NCBI GenBank assembly: GCA_029556045.1
Contig: JAKQGS010000492.1
Location: 1-10,946, forward strand
DNA length: 10,946 nt
DNA from: Pseudomonadota bacterium
GTDB lineage: Bacteria; Bdellovibrionota; Oligoflexia; Oligoflexales; Oligoflexaceae
Direction of reading: 5' to 3'
The position numbers were made by a program, and so were the translations under genes. The notes beneath the pieces were generated by a model. The model was given only the letters and a program-made list of their open reading frames with translations, was not told the origin of the DNA and searched no databases. Below are positions 1-5,955 of this stretch, in pieces; within the stretch, counting starts at the first letter, position 1, and each line of letters starts with the position of its first letter.

Positions 1-601
1 TTTGCTTTGTCCGCTCCGAGGCCCGCTCTGCCCGACGCATAGGATCTTTTTTCGCGGCGATAAATTCCAGCGCCTTTAGAATCGCGTCCTTTTCTCCCAG
101 ATTTTCGCCCCGGGACGATAAAATGTCCTGGACCCGGGCCAATAAGGCCAGTTCATCCTCATTGAGCTCTAAAGTGATCGTCAAGGTCGGCTTGACCTCC
201 CGCACAGATCCATCATCGTTGATGGTTGAAAGAAAAAGAGCCACCTCTCGTTTGCTTTTGCCACGAATCCCTTCCTCGATCATCCGGGCATTGGCTTCCG
301 TCAACTTGGGGGCCACCATCGCAAGCTGGGCGATGTATGTTTCGCCCCGGCGCAGCATCTCGTCAAAGCGGGGGAACCGGCGGATCACACGACAGGCCTG
401 CCATCTCTTATAGTACATGTCTTTTGACAATCCGAGACGCCGCAGGTATTCCGGCTCCGTCAGACAAAGATTAACAGGAGCATTGCGTTCCTTCAACTGT
501 CCCACCAATAGGATGCTCTCATAGGCGATTTCTTTTTCGCGGCGAATCAAATCACAAGCTTTGGCGAATGTTTCTCTCAATGTAACACGGACATCATGCA
601 T
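1..601 (-). CDS. HNH endonuclease family protein, N-terminal part (runs off the left edge)
   Basis: Reading the minus strand from the ATG at 601 gives 200 uninterrupted codons that continue past base 1. An AGGA Shine-Dalgarno core lies 8 bases before the ATG (610-613). I recognise the helical N-terminal region that precedes the HNH nuclease domain in a large family of bacterial HNH proteins. Its characteristic stretch runs from about residue 57 to 124: GLSKDMYYKRWQACRVIRRF, then a segment with FDEMLRRGETYIAQLAMVAPKLTE, then RGKSKREVALFL, followed by a short beta segment (TLTITLELNEDE) and an amphipathic helix. The catalytic His-Asn-His region would be encoded left of the window, so nuclease activity is not shown here. 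Family members often occur in many copies per genome in Bdellovibrionota and Myxococcota and their physiological role is poorly defined. No partner gene is visible; the gene is transcribed away from the rest of the window. Confidence 0.78.
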   Translation of the reverse strand, partial: MHDVRVTLRETFAKACDLIRREKEIAYESILLVGQLKERNAPVNLCLTEPEYLRRLGLSKDMYYKRWQACRVIRRFPRFDEMLRRGETYIAQLAMVAPKLTEANARMIEEGIRGKSKREVALFLSTINDDGSVREVKPTLTITLELNEDELALLARVQDILSSRGENLGEKDAILKALEFIAAKKDPMRRAERASERTKQ

Positions 602-1102
602 GATTTTCTTCCTCTCTTTAGTTACGAAAAGACCATAGCACGAGTTTCAAAAATCGATTTTTCGCAAAACCGTCTTCTTCTTCTTCTTTTTTCGCGTTAC
701 AAGCCGGCAAACCCGCCCTTCCAGGGTTTTTGAGCCGTCGGCTGACAGAAAATCATGACCGAATGCAAGTTTGGACGTTCAAGACGCAATGGCATGACCC
801 AAAATCACGTCAAGAAAATATTCTTGTTTTCTCGATTATTTTGTGAGGACTTGCTTATCCCTGATCGACGCTTTAGTGGTCAGATGTGAGTTGGGATCTA
901 GAAGATTAGGCACTTGTTGATTTGGCGGAAGACTCAATATTTGATTGTCCTCTAAAAAACTATGCTCCCATGACTGCGTCTGACGCCGACTGGGGACTAT
1001 CAAGCGGACCCGGTGCTCGCGGCCAGCCATCGGTTCGACTGCGCGATAGCTCTCTGATCGTCCACACATTTAGCAGAAGACCCAAATTTTTTATCGACGC
1101 CA
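602..1102. other. Gene-free stretch of about 500 bases
   Basis: I see no credible gene here. Short open frames exist on both strands (836-1069 minus, 922-1197 plus), but they lack ribosome sites and recognisable protein character. The stretch must hold the promoter of the leftward HNH-type gene and the 3' end of the leftward gene ending at 1103. Visible structure: a five-unit CTT run at 674-688 (a purine-rich GAA tract on the minus strand, upstream of the HNH-type gene), a 14-base palindrome AAAAATCGATTTTT at 650-663, and a small inverted repeat CAAGAA-AATA-TTCTTG at 811-826 followed by a T-rich run. None can be assigned a function with confidence. Confidence 0.5.
811..826. repeat. Small perfect inverted repeat
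   Basis: CAAGAA and TTCTTG form 6-base arms around AATA, followed on the plus strand by TTTTCTC. It could be a weak hairpin or a regulator site; the arms are A/T-rich and the stem is short. No gene ends directly before it on the plus strand, so a terminator role is not supported by context. Confidence 0.3.
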
Positions 1103-1564
1103 CTAAACCAAACGCAGGTGGTTGTTGCCTGTTGCCGGAGCCGAGGTCTTGGCAACCGGATCAGCGGGTTTGCTTTTTTCCTGCATCAAGCGACTGATGG
1201 TATCCCGTACCTGAATCATAAACACTTCATGTTCAGTCAGAGCCTGTTGAATGGTTTCTTCGCCAAAGATAGTGCGGGCTTCCTTCATCATAAACTCAGC
1301 AAAGACGACCTGCTCCAGTACGGCTGTGCGCAGGCGATCCTCGAATGCGGCCATACCCAGACCTTCTCGCTCCAGCGTTTGAGTCAGATCGTCGTTACGG
1401 ACGAGACGCCAGAACAAATCCCCTTTGACCCGGTAGCTCCACCGGATTTTCTCGTCCTTTTGCCAGCGTAATTCGATCTGCCGGATTTGATCGGCGGCCG
1501 GCAATAACCAATAGAATTGGCGATCGAAGGTGTAACGATCCAGGAATTCCAATAGCTGTTCCAT
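1103..1564 (-). CDS. Hypothetical protein, 153 residues
   Basis: I do not recognise this protein. The frame is open back to an ATG at 1591, but the internal ATG at 1564 (protein begins MEQLLEFLDRYTFDRQFYWL) has GGAGAG six bases upstream, whereas the 1591 start has no ribosome site; I therefore choose 1564. The product is soluble-looking, with no signal peptide or membrane segment. The first 60 residues are rich in aromatic and charged residues (YTFDRQFYW, RWQKDEKIRWSYRVKGDLFWR), the middle (about 65-130) is predicted to be largely helical with many Glu, Gln and Ala, and the last 20 residues are a Ser/Pro/Ala/Lys-rich tail that looks disordered. It stands alone, divergent from the lipoprotein gene that follows. 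A chance open frame is possible, but the composition, the ribosome site and the absence of any competing gene favour a real one. Confidence 0.6.
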   Translation of the reverse strand: MEQLLEFLDRYTFDRQFYWLLPAADQIRQIELRWQKDEKIRWSYRVKGDLFWRLVRNDDLTQTLEREGLGMAAFEDRLRTAVLEQVVFAEFMMKEARTIFGEETIQQALTEHEVFMIQVRDTISRLMQEKSKPADPVAKTSAPATGNNHLRLV

Positions 1565-1899
1565 TCCAGGCTCTCCGCGTCGGTTCAACATCGCGCACGC
1601 TTATGCAAATCATGAACCATTCCTTCCTTATAGATTAAGTCAAATATTCCGGAAGCTTTGATTGGCTTTCCCCTGATGGATCGTTGGGATTCTGGTCATT
1701 TCTGTCAATCCGGATGACGGCAAGCCTCTGTTTGTGACCGACGGTAAGATTTGACGTGCAGAAAAGGGGCGAAAATTCGGACTTTGGTTGGGTGGCAACC
1801 GGCGGATTCAAAAGGAAAAAAAATGAATTTTTGGGGTGCTTTAAGGAAGACTTCCTTAGTACCGATACCATCGGATGTGTGTTGAAACTGGGGAATGCT
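1565..1899. promoter_or_regulatory. Divergent intergenic region between 153-residue gene and lipoprotein gene
   Basis: This 335-base region must carry the start signals of both divergent genes. On the minus strand a perfect -35 hexamer TTGACA lies at 1703-1708, but the hexamer 17 bases downstream (AACGAT) is a poor -10. TATAAG, read on the minus strand just upstream of the short gene, is a plausible -10 without a good -35. On the plus strand TTGACG at 1751-1756 has no convincing -10. I therefore place no promoter firmly. The region also contains the short upstream ORF at 1823-1885. Confidence 0.4.
1823..1885 (+). CDS. Possible 20-codon leader peptide (upstream ORF)
   Basis: An ATG at 1823 is preceded by AAAAGGA (1810-1816) with a 6-base spacer, which is the strongest-looking ribosome site in this intergenic region. 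The frame reads MNFWGALRKTSLVPIPSDVC and stops at TGA 1883-1885, 14 bases before the GTG chosen for the downstream lipoprotein gene and in another frame. It could be a translated leader that couples or tunes expression of that gene, or a chance ORF in A-rich sequence. The peptide shows no run of a single amino acid of the kind seen in attenuation leaders, so no regulatory cue can be named. Confidence 0.3.
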   Translation: MNFWGALRKTSLVPIPSDVC

Positions 1900-4335
1900 G
1901 TGTACCTAAAACTTCGCCAACTTACCCTGCTTACCGCATCCTGCGCATTGATCAGCTGCGGGTTAAAGTCCAGTGACAAAAGTAAAACGAACGAAGGTGT
2001 TCCGCAGGTTGAAGCCGAACCTCTACCGGAAGCGGTCGATCTGCCTCCCGATGTTGAGAGTGGGGGGGGAGATAATACACTGCCACTGGATCCACTATGG
2101 TCCACCCGGGAACAACGGGATTCGCAGATTGAGCCCCCAGGAACGCCACTGATCAATATTCGTCCCGATGCGCCGCTGCTGCAAAACTTTCCCATCCCGC
2201 AATCAATCGATCCCAGGGGACTGCTTCCTTCCGGGTCCTACCAAGCTGGAGGCGGTAGACTGGATCCATTAGCTTACGGTGGTCGTATTGTGGTGCCGTC
2301 GGATGGCCGTGCCCAATCCCATCCTGCATGCCTGCGGGCCATACCTGCGCCCGGTAAACGGGATAATGCCTCCATCACAGTGGATGGTGAACTCGCGGAA
2401 TGGTTGCCGCAGGATGTCATTGGCATCGATCGGGCCGGCGATGGTGCGGATAAAAAAGGCGGCCTCGATGTGCGGGAATTATATTTCGCCTCCCAGGGGA
2501 GCCGCTCATTTGTCGGGGTACGACTGGAAGATCGTTGGGATGAAAGCAACACCAGTGACGTCGTTTTTATATCCTTCCGGGAATTGCTGCTTTCTCAGAC
2601 GACCGCCGCAGTACCCGATGTCGCTGGATCAGCCCTTTTGTCATTCGAAGTCAGAGGCAGCAAACTCTATCAGAACTACCAGGGTCAGCGGACCGTGGTG
2701 GCACAAAACGGTGATGCTCCCGGCGACTTCGGTCTGGTGATCAAAGCCAATGTTTTGGAACTTAATTTTCCCAACGGAGTGCCAGCTGCCATGCTGACGA
2801 CCGGACGGGATATGGTGTTGGATGTCTCCTCACAATCCGCTGGAAATTTTCCCGAGGTGGATTCATTCGGTCCCCACGTGATGGGATTGCAGGACGACTA
2901 TGCCTGTCTGGTGCCCATGCCCGATGCGCAAGGGCGCTTGGATCATTTCAAAATGATGGTGATGCGTCGCGAAAATGATGTGGATCCGGGTGTCGCCGAG
3001 GTGATTTACCGGGCCATGATTGTAGCCGCACCGGCGGTGGAATATGTGGCGGGCGATCATCTGGATGCGGGCGACACCGTCAGCATCACGGTGGTGAAGG
3101 ATATGGGGGCCGCTGGGCTCTACCTGACTCTCGGGGGGATGTACTTTGAGGATGGGATCCTGAACCTTTTTGGTGAAAAGACTCAACCGCTGAAGGCGTT
3201 TTTTGTGGCGGCCCATGAATACGCCCACGGCCTCAATACCGGGGATTATGCCCTGCCCAATCTCTGGATGAACGAAGGTCATAGCGACTGGATCGCTCAT
3301 AAAGCCCTGCGGTCATACTACGGGAATAGTGTGGAGCTCTTTGAGGTCAACTACGATGCCGCCAGTTTTAAGCGGGAGGAGGATGCAGCCGGTGGATCTC
3401 CCATGATCCTGGGGGATGCGACCTGGGGCCAGGCACCTTATAGCGGGTTATTCTATTATCGAAAATCCTCCAGCTTTTTTGAGATGCTTTCCGATAGGGT
3501 CAATTATGCGGATTGGCGGGATAACCAGCTGGGGCTTTACGCGCGGGCCGGCATTTTAATGGCGGATACCCTGGACTTCCTCAAGCGGTTTTTGGGTCTT
3601 GCCACCTATATGGGAAGCGCTGGTGACAACCTTGGGGCCGGGTGGGTTGCCAGCGGCACCTATGCCCAGTCGATTTTTCCCCGCACCCGCCTGGATGACA
3701 GCGACGATGATGGCTTGATGGACTTTTGGGAAGACCGCATCGGCACCGACAAGTTGATGGGGGATAGCGATGGGGATGGTTATTCGGATGCGGTGGAAAC
3801 CATGGTGCAGCGGAATCCCAAAACTGCGGAAGCGGTGTCTGCCCTGGTTCCGGATAACAATTTGACGGATTGGGAGACGGTAGCCTCCGGCGCATTGCAA
3901 GACGCACTGGACACTCCCTCGTCTTCGGCAGATTGTAGTTCGTTTGGGAATATCAAGCGCTATGGTGTTGCTTTCGGCAGCCACTGGTTATTAAGTGCCG
4001 TGGAAATGGAGTCAGCGACCAATACCGATGAGCGGCTTACAATCGTGGTCTTTATGAAAAACACGAATAACGTGGTACGACAATTGATCGTGCAGGGTGG
4101 TAAGTCATGGTTTGTGGCGCGGGAGCCATCGGGTGCCCTGATTCGACCCGTACCTCTGACGATCCCATTCCGGGGTTCGTCGTTGGAAATGGCCGTCAAC
4201 GATAGCTGGTTGCAATGGACTCCTGGAGAAGAGAGCACAATACAGGTGCGTATAGCCACTTATTTTTATAATGGTACCGGTGATGACCTTTGCGAGGTCA
4301 CCCCGTACTTCAATCCCACCCTGCTGGATCCCTAA
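1900..4335 (+). CDS. Putative lipoprotein metallopeptidase with CBM9/DOMON-like and TSP3-like repeats
   Basis: The open frame extends back to 1756, but I choose GTG 1900 (GGGGA at 1890-1894, 5-base spacer) because it yields a compact lipoprotein signal: Lys/Arg near the start, a hydrophobic core LTLLTASCALIS, and the lipobox cysteine at residue 20. Gly at +2 suits outer-membrane delivery. A Pro-rich linker follows. Residues about 157-340 resemble CBM9/DOMON-type beta-sandwiches (SITVDGELAEW near the start, then FVGVRLEDRWDES). Residues 439-443 are HEYAH, with WMNEG and Glu459 downstream, the layout of gluzincin zinc peptidases; His439, His443 and Glu459 are the predicted zinc ligands and Glu440 the catalytic base. 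Residues about 598-635 hold Asp-rich TSP3-like calcium motifs (DDSDDDGLMDFWED, DSDGDGYSDAVE). The last 160 residues look like another beta-sandwich. The substrate is unknown and no exact family name is claimed. Confidence 0.85.
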   Translation: MYLKLRQLTLLTASCALISCGLKSSDKSKTNEGVPQVEAEPLPEAVDLPPDVESGGGDNTLPLDPLWSTREQRDSQIEPPGTPLINIRPDAPLLQNFPIPQSIDPRGLLPSGSYQAGGGRLDPLAYGGRIVVPSDGRAQSHPACLRAIPAPGKRDNASITVDGELAEWLPQDVIGIDRAGDGADKKGGLDVRELYFASQGSRSFVGVRLEDRWDESNTSDVVFISFRELLLSQTTAAVPDVAGSALLSFEVRGSKLYQNYQGQRTVVAQNGDAPGDFGLVIKANVLELNFPNGVPAAMLTTGRDMVLDVSSQSAGNFPEVDSFGPHVMGLQDDYACLVPMPDAQGRLDHFKMMVMRRENDVDPGVAEVIYRAMIVAAPAVEYVAGDHLDAGDTVSITVVKDMGAAGLYLTLGGMYFEDGILNLFGEKTQPLKAFFVAAHEYAHGLNTGDYALPNLWMNEGHSDWIAHKALRSYYGNSVELFEVNYDAASFKREEDAAGGSPMILGDATWGQAPYSGLFYYRKSSSFFEMLSDRVNYADWRDNQLGLYARAGILMADTLDFLKRFLGLATYMGSAGDNLGAGWVASGTYAQSIFPRTRLDDSDDDGLMDFWEDRIGTDKLMGDSDGDGYSDAVETMVQRNPKTAEAVSALVPDNNLTDWETVASGALQDALDTPSSSADCSSFGNIKRYGVAFGSHWLLSAVEMESATNTDERLTIVVFMKNTNNVVRQLIVQGGKSWFVAREPSGALIRPVPLTIPFRGSSLEMAVNDSWLQWTPGEESTIQVRIATYFYNGTGDDLCEVTPYFNPTLLDP

Positions 4336-4407
4336 AGCCAAAAAACGTAACCCGTGCTACAGTCTGAAAAATGGTGATCCCGATGCTGCACGCAGGAGCA
4401 TTTTCCC

Positions 4408-5217
4408 ATGAGCGATTTTCTTTTAAGTCACGAGCTCTCCATCCGGGTTTGGGTTTTTCTCGGTATTTTTCTTCCCGTTGTGGTGGGGGAGATTCTGCGC
4501 CCCCGACGACCACTCACGGTGAATAAGCGGGAGCGGTGGTTCGCCAATCTTGGGATCTTTGCTCTCAGTACCGCGGCGGTGCGGTTGATCTATCCGGTGT
4601 CCGCCGTTGGATTTGCCCTGCTCTGTGAGCAAAAAGGGTGGGGCTTATTGAACCATTGGGATATCCCACTGGGAATCCGCATTGGGATAGGGGCGATTTT
4701 TCTGGATGGGGCCATCTACGCGCAGCATGTGGCGTTCCATCTCGTACCCACCCTCTGGCGGATTCACCGTATGCACCATGCAGATCTGGATTTTGACGTT
4801 ACCACCGGCAACCGCTTTCATCCGATTGAGATCCTCATGTCGATGGGGATCAAGTTGGGGGTGATTGCCCTATTGGGAGCGCCGGCAGCGGCGGTGATGA
4901 TCTTTGAGATCCTTTTGAATGGCACCGCCATGTTTAATCACAGCAATATCAAATTGCCGCTGGGGCTGGATCAGGTGCTGCGGCGTCTGATCGTGACGCC
5001 GGATATGCACCGGGTCCATCATTCGATCATTGAGCGGGAGACCAACAGCAACTATGGTTTTTGTTTGGCCATCTGGGATCGCCTGTTTCGCACCTATATT
5101 CCGCAACCACAGGCGGGGCATGAGGCGATGACCATCGGTCTTGAATCCTATCGTCGACCGGAGGAGGTGACTTTTCGTCGGATGCTGGCCATGCCGTTTT
5201 TCTCCCTTCGGTCTTGA
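4408..5217 (+). CDS. Sterol desaturase / fatty acid hydroxylase family membrane protein
   Basis: This 269-residue integral membrane protein carries the histidine clusters of the fatty acid hydroxylase superfamily (non-haem di-iron): HxxxH at 107-111 (HVAFH), HxxHH at 120-124 (HRMHH), single His at 138 (NRFHP) and 178 (FNHSN), and HxxHH at 201-205 (HRVHH). Hydrophobic segments lie near residues 13-29, 47-73, 86-105 and 144-174. The family uses O2 to hydroxylate or desaturate lipids, sterols or carotenoids; the bacterial 'sterol desaturase family' includes alkylglycerol-monooxygenase-like proteins and mostly unassigned enzymes, so the substrate here is open. AGGAG nine bases upstream supports the ATG at 4408. 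It follows the lipoprotein gene by 72 bases with no visible terminator, so co-transcription is plausible. The structured repeat A begins 17 bases after the stop codon and would lie in its 3' untranslated RNA. Confidence 0.9.
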   Translation: MSDFLLSHELSIRVWVFLGIFLPVVVGEILRPRRPLTVNKRERWFANLGIFALSTAAVRLIYPVSAVGFALLCEQKGWGLLNHWDIPLGIRIGIGAIFLDGAIYAQHVAFHLVPTLWRIHRMHHADLDFDVTTGNRFHPIEILMSMGIKLGVIALLGAPAAAVMIFEILLNGTAMFNHSNIKLPLGLDQVLRRLIVTPDMHRVHHSIIERETNSNYGFCLAIWDRLFRTYIPQPQAGHEAMTIGLESYRRPEEVTFRRMLAMPFFSLRS

Positions 5218-5233
5218 ATTTTTTCCACGGTGG

Positions 5234-5408
5234 CAGGGAGGATATGGCAGGCCCGGGGGTGAGGCCGGCGCGACGGGCGGACGCTTCCCACCTCACTGGG
5301 CGCGGTCGCACATGTGGGACAGAAGTTGCTGTTGGAGACCGCGCCTGCGCTCCGGTGGGGCCCTTCCGCCCTGCTGCCCTCGCCCCCGGACCTGCCATAT
5401 CCTCCCTG
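5234..5408 (+). repeat. Structured repeat element, copy A (long imperfect hairpin)
   Basis: The ends form a 31-base inverted repeat with two mismatches (5234-5264 against 5378-5408); the outer part reads CAGGGAGGATATGGCAGG and its exact complement. Inside lies a conserved segment 5263-5297, then a pairing CCCACC 5287-5292 with GGTGGG 5354-5359, then an 8-base perfect stem GCGCGGTC 5300-5307 with GACCGCGC 5337-5344 around a 29-base loop, then a second conserved segment 5347-5379. The two conserved segments recur in copy B on the opposite strand, at 35/35 and 32/33 bases. No T-run follows on either strand, so it is not a typical intrinsic terminator. It starts 17 bases after the desaturase-like stop codon. 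I do not recognise the family: a structured RNA, a palindromic non-autonomous mobile element, or a folded-DNA protein site are all possible. Confidence 0.85.
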
Positions 5409-5650
5409 ACGCCCTGCAGCTAATCTCTCAAACATGCATAGTGTCCGATCCCATGCAGCGGACTGTCTCCAAGAACCATCTCTGACACTGTTCAGTTTTT
5501 CCAGCGACCCTCGCTTGCGCCAGATTCTATTGATCGTACTATTTCCAGGAATTGACCGATAAACCATCTCCTGCCGAAATGGGAGGCGGGTGTTACGAAC
5601 CATTGCATAAGGTGGTTCTGATCTGTTTAGAAGAAGCACAGGGCTGCGCC
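5409..5650. other. Unique spacer between repeat copies A and B
   Basis: This 242-base segment separates the two inverted repeats. I find no convincing gene, ribosome site or transposase fragment in it. Its base composition is ordinary compared with the GC-rich repeats on either side. Frames that cross it on the minus strand also run straight through both repeats and read as Arg/Ser/Gly/Pro-rich sequence, as expected of translated structured DNA. Confidence 0.4.
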
Positions 5651-5798
5651 CGAGCCCTACCGGAAAGGGCAGCAGGGGGGAAGGGCCCCACCGGAGCGCT
5701 GACGCGGTGCAAGATTTTTCTTTGGTCTCTGAGTAACGACCGCGGCGAGTGAGGTGGGAAGCGTCCGCCCGTCGCGCCGGCCTTTCCGATTGGGCTCG
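5651..5798 (-). repeat. Structured repeat element, copy B (inverted relative to A)
   Basis: Read on the minus strand this copy has the same order as A. The first conserved segment (5748-5782) is identical to 5263-5297 over 35 bases, and the second (5667-5699) differs from 5347-5379 at one base. Between them CGCGGT 5703-5708 pairs with ACCGCG 5739-5744 around a 30-base loop whose sequence is unrelated to that of A. The outer stem is also different: CGAGCCC 5651-5657 pairs with GGGCTCG 5792-5798, and CGGAAAGG 5661-5668 pairs with CCTTTCCG 5781-5788, with a 3-base mismatch between. The CCCACC/GGTGGG pairing of A is kept. Outer-stem and loop sequences thus change while base pairing remains. The element ends about 30 bases before the AT-rich region upstream of the peptidase gene. 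Confidence 0.85.
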
Positions 5799-5820
5799 AT
5801 CACAGTCCCAGACCATGTAT

Positions 5821-5920
5821 GTGCGAAATTTCTATACTATTTTAATAATATAATTATAGAAACAATAATATTGTTGATGTAAATTATATAATATGTTAAA
5901 AATTTATTGCATATTTTAAC
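5821..5920 (+). promoter_or_regulatory. AT-rich promoter/operator region of the peptidase gene
   Basis: Only 15 of these 100 bases are G or C, against GC-rich DNA on both sides. Two perfect TATAAT hexamers occur, at 5849-5854 and 5887-5892. The second would place a transcription start near 5899, about 57 bases before the GTG at 5956; neither has a good -35, so an activator or UP-like contact may be needed. Three inverted repeats follow one another: TTTCTATA/TATAGAAA (5829-5836, 5855-5862), AACAAT-AAT-ATTGTT (5861-5875) and GTTAAAA/TTTTAAC (5895-5901, 5914-5920). The 10-base palindrome ATTATATAAT (5883-5892) overlaps the second TATAAT. The middle repeat has the size and symmetry of a regulator operator. 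Such AT-rich DNA is also typical of nucleoid-protein binding sites. The functions are inferred. Confidence 0.5.
5861..5875. promoter_or_regulatory. Perfect 15-base inverted repeat, possible operator
   Basis: AACAAT and ATTGTT flank AAT with no mismatch. It lies between the two TATAAT hexamers, 12 bases upstream of the second, a position that overlaps the expected -35 contact of that promoter. This is where a dimeric repressor or activator could act on the peptidase gene. In such AT-rich sequence a chance palindrome is quite possible. Confidence 0.35.
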
Positions 5921-5955
5921 CCAGTGTCCCCCTGTCGATTGAAGGAGGCCCCCTC

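Noticed and set aside
1032..1038. GGTTCGA, resembling a tRNA T-loop
   Set aside because: The flanking bases do not form a 5-pair T-stem, and no acceptor stem or anticodon arm can be drawn around it.
922..1197. 91-codon plus-strand open frame, and the 77-codon minus-strand frame at 836-1069
   Set aside because: No ribosome site and no protein-like composition. The plus-strand frame overlaps the end of the better supported minus-strand gene at 1103-1564.
1635..2195. 186-codon minus-strand frame overlapping the lipoprotein gene start
   Set aside because: It lies opposite the signal peptide and linker of the gene at 1900, is Ser/Gly/Pro-rich, and has no recognisable motif. I read it as a shadow frame.
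5234..5408. Intrinsic terminator
   Set aside because: Despite the strong outer stem, no T-run follows on the plus strand (ACGCCC follows), and on the minus strand the following run is A, not T.
5234..5798. Integron attC sites as an explanation of repeats A and B
   Set aside because: Inverted arms and a variable centre are attC-like, but the terminal GTTRRRY and RYYYAAC core sites are absent and there is no integrase gene in the window.
5234..5798. CRISPR array or retron
   Set aside because: There are only two copies in opposite orientation, with no regular spacers, no cas genes and no reverse transcriptase.
5148..5816. 222-codon open frame on the minus strand covering both repeat copies
   Set aside because: It runs through structured repeats A and B and overlaps the end of the desaturase-like gene. 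The translation is Arg/Ser/Gly/Pro-rich with no domain character, and the length is explained by high G+C in the repeats.
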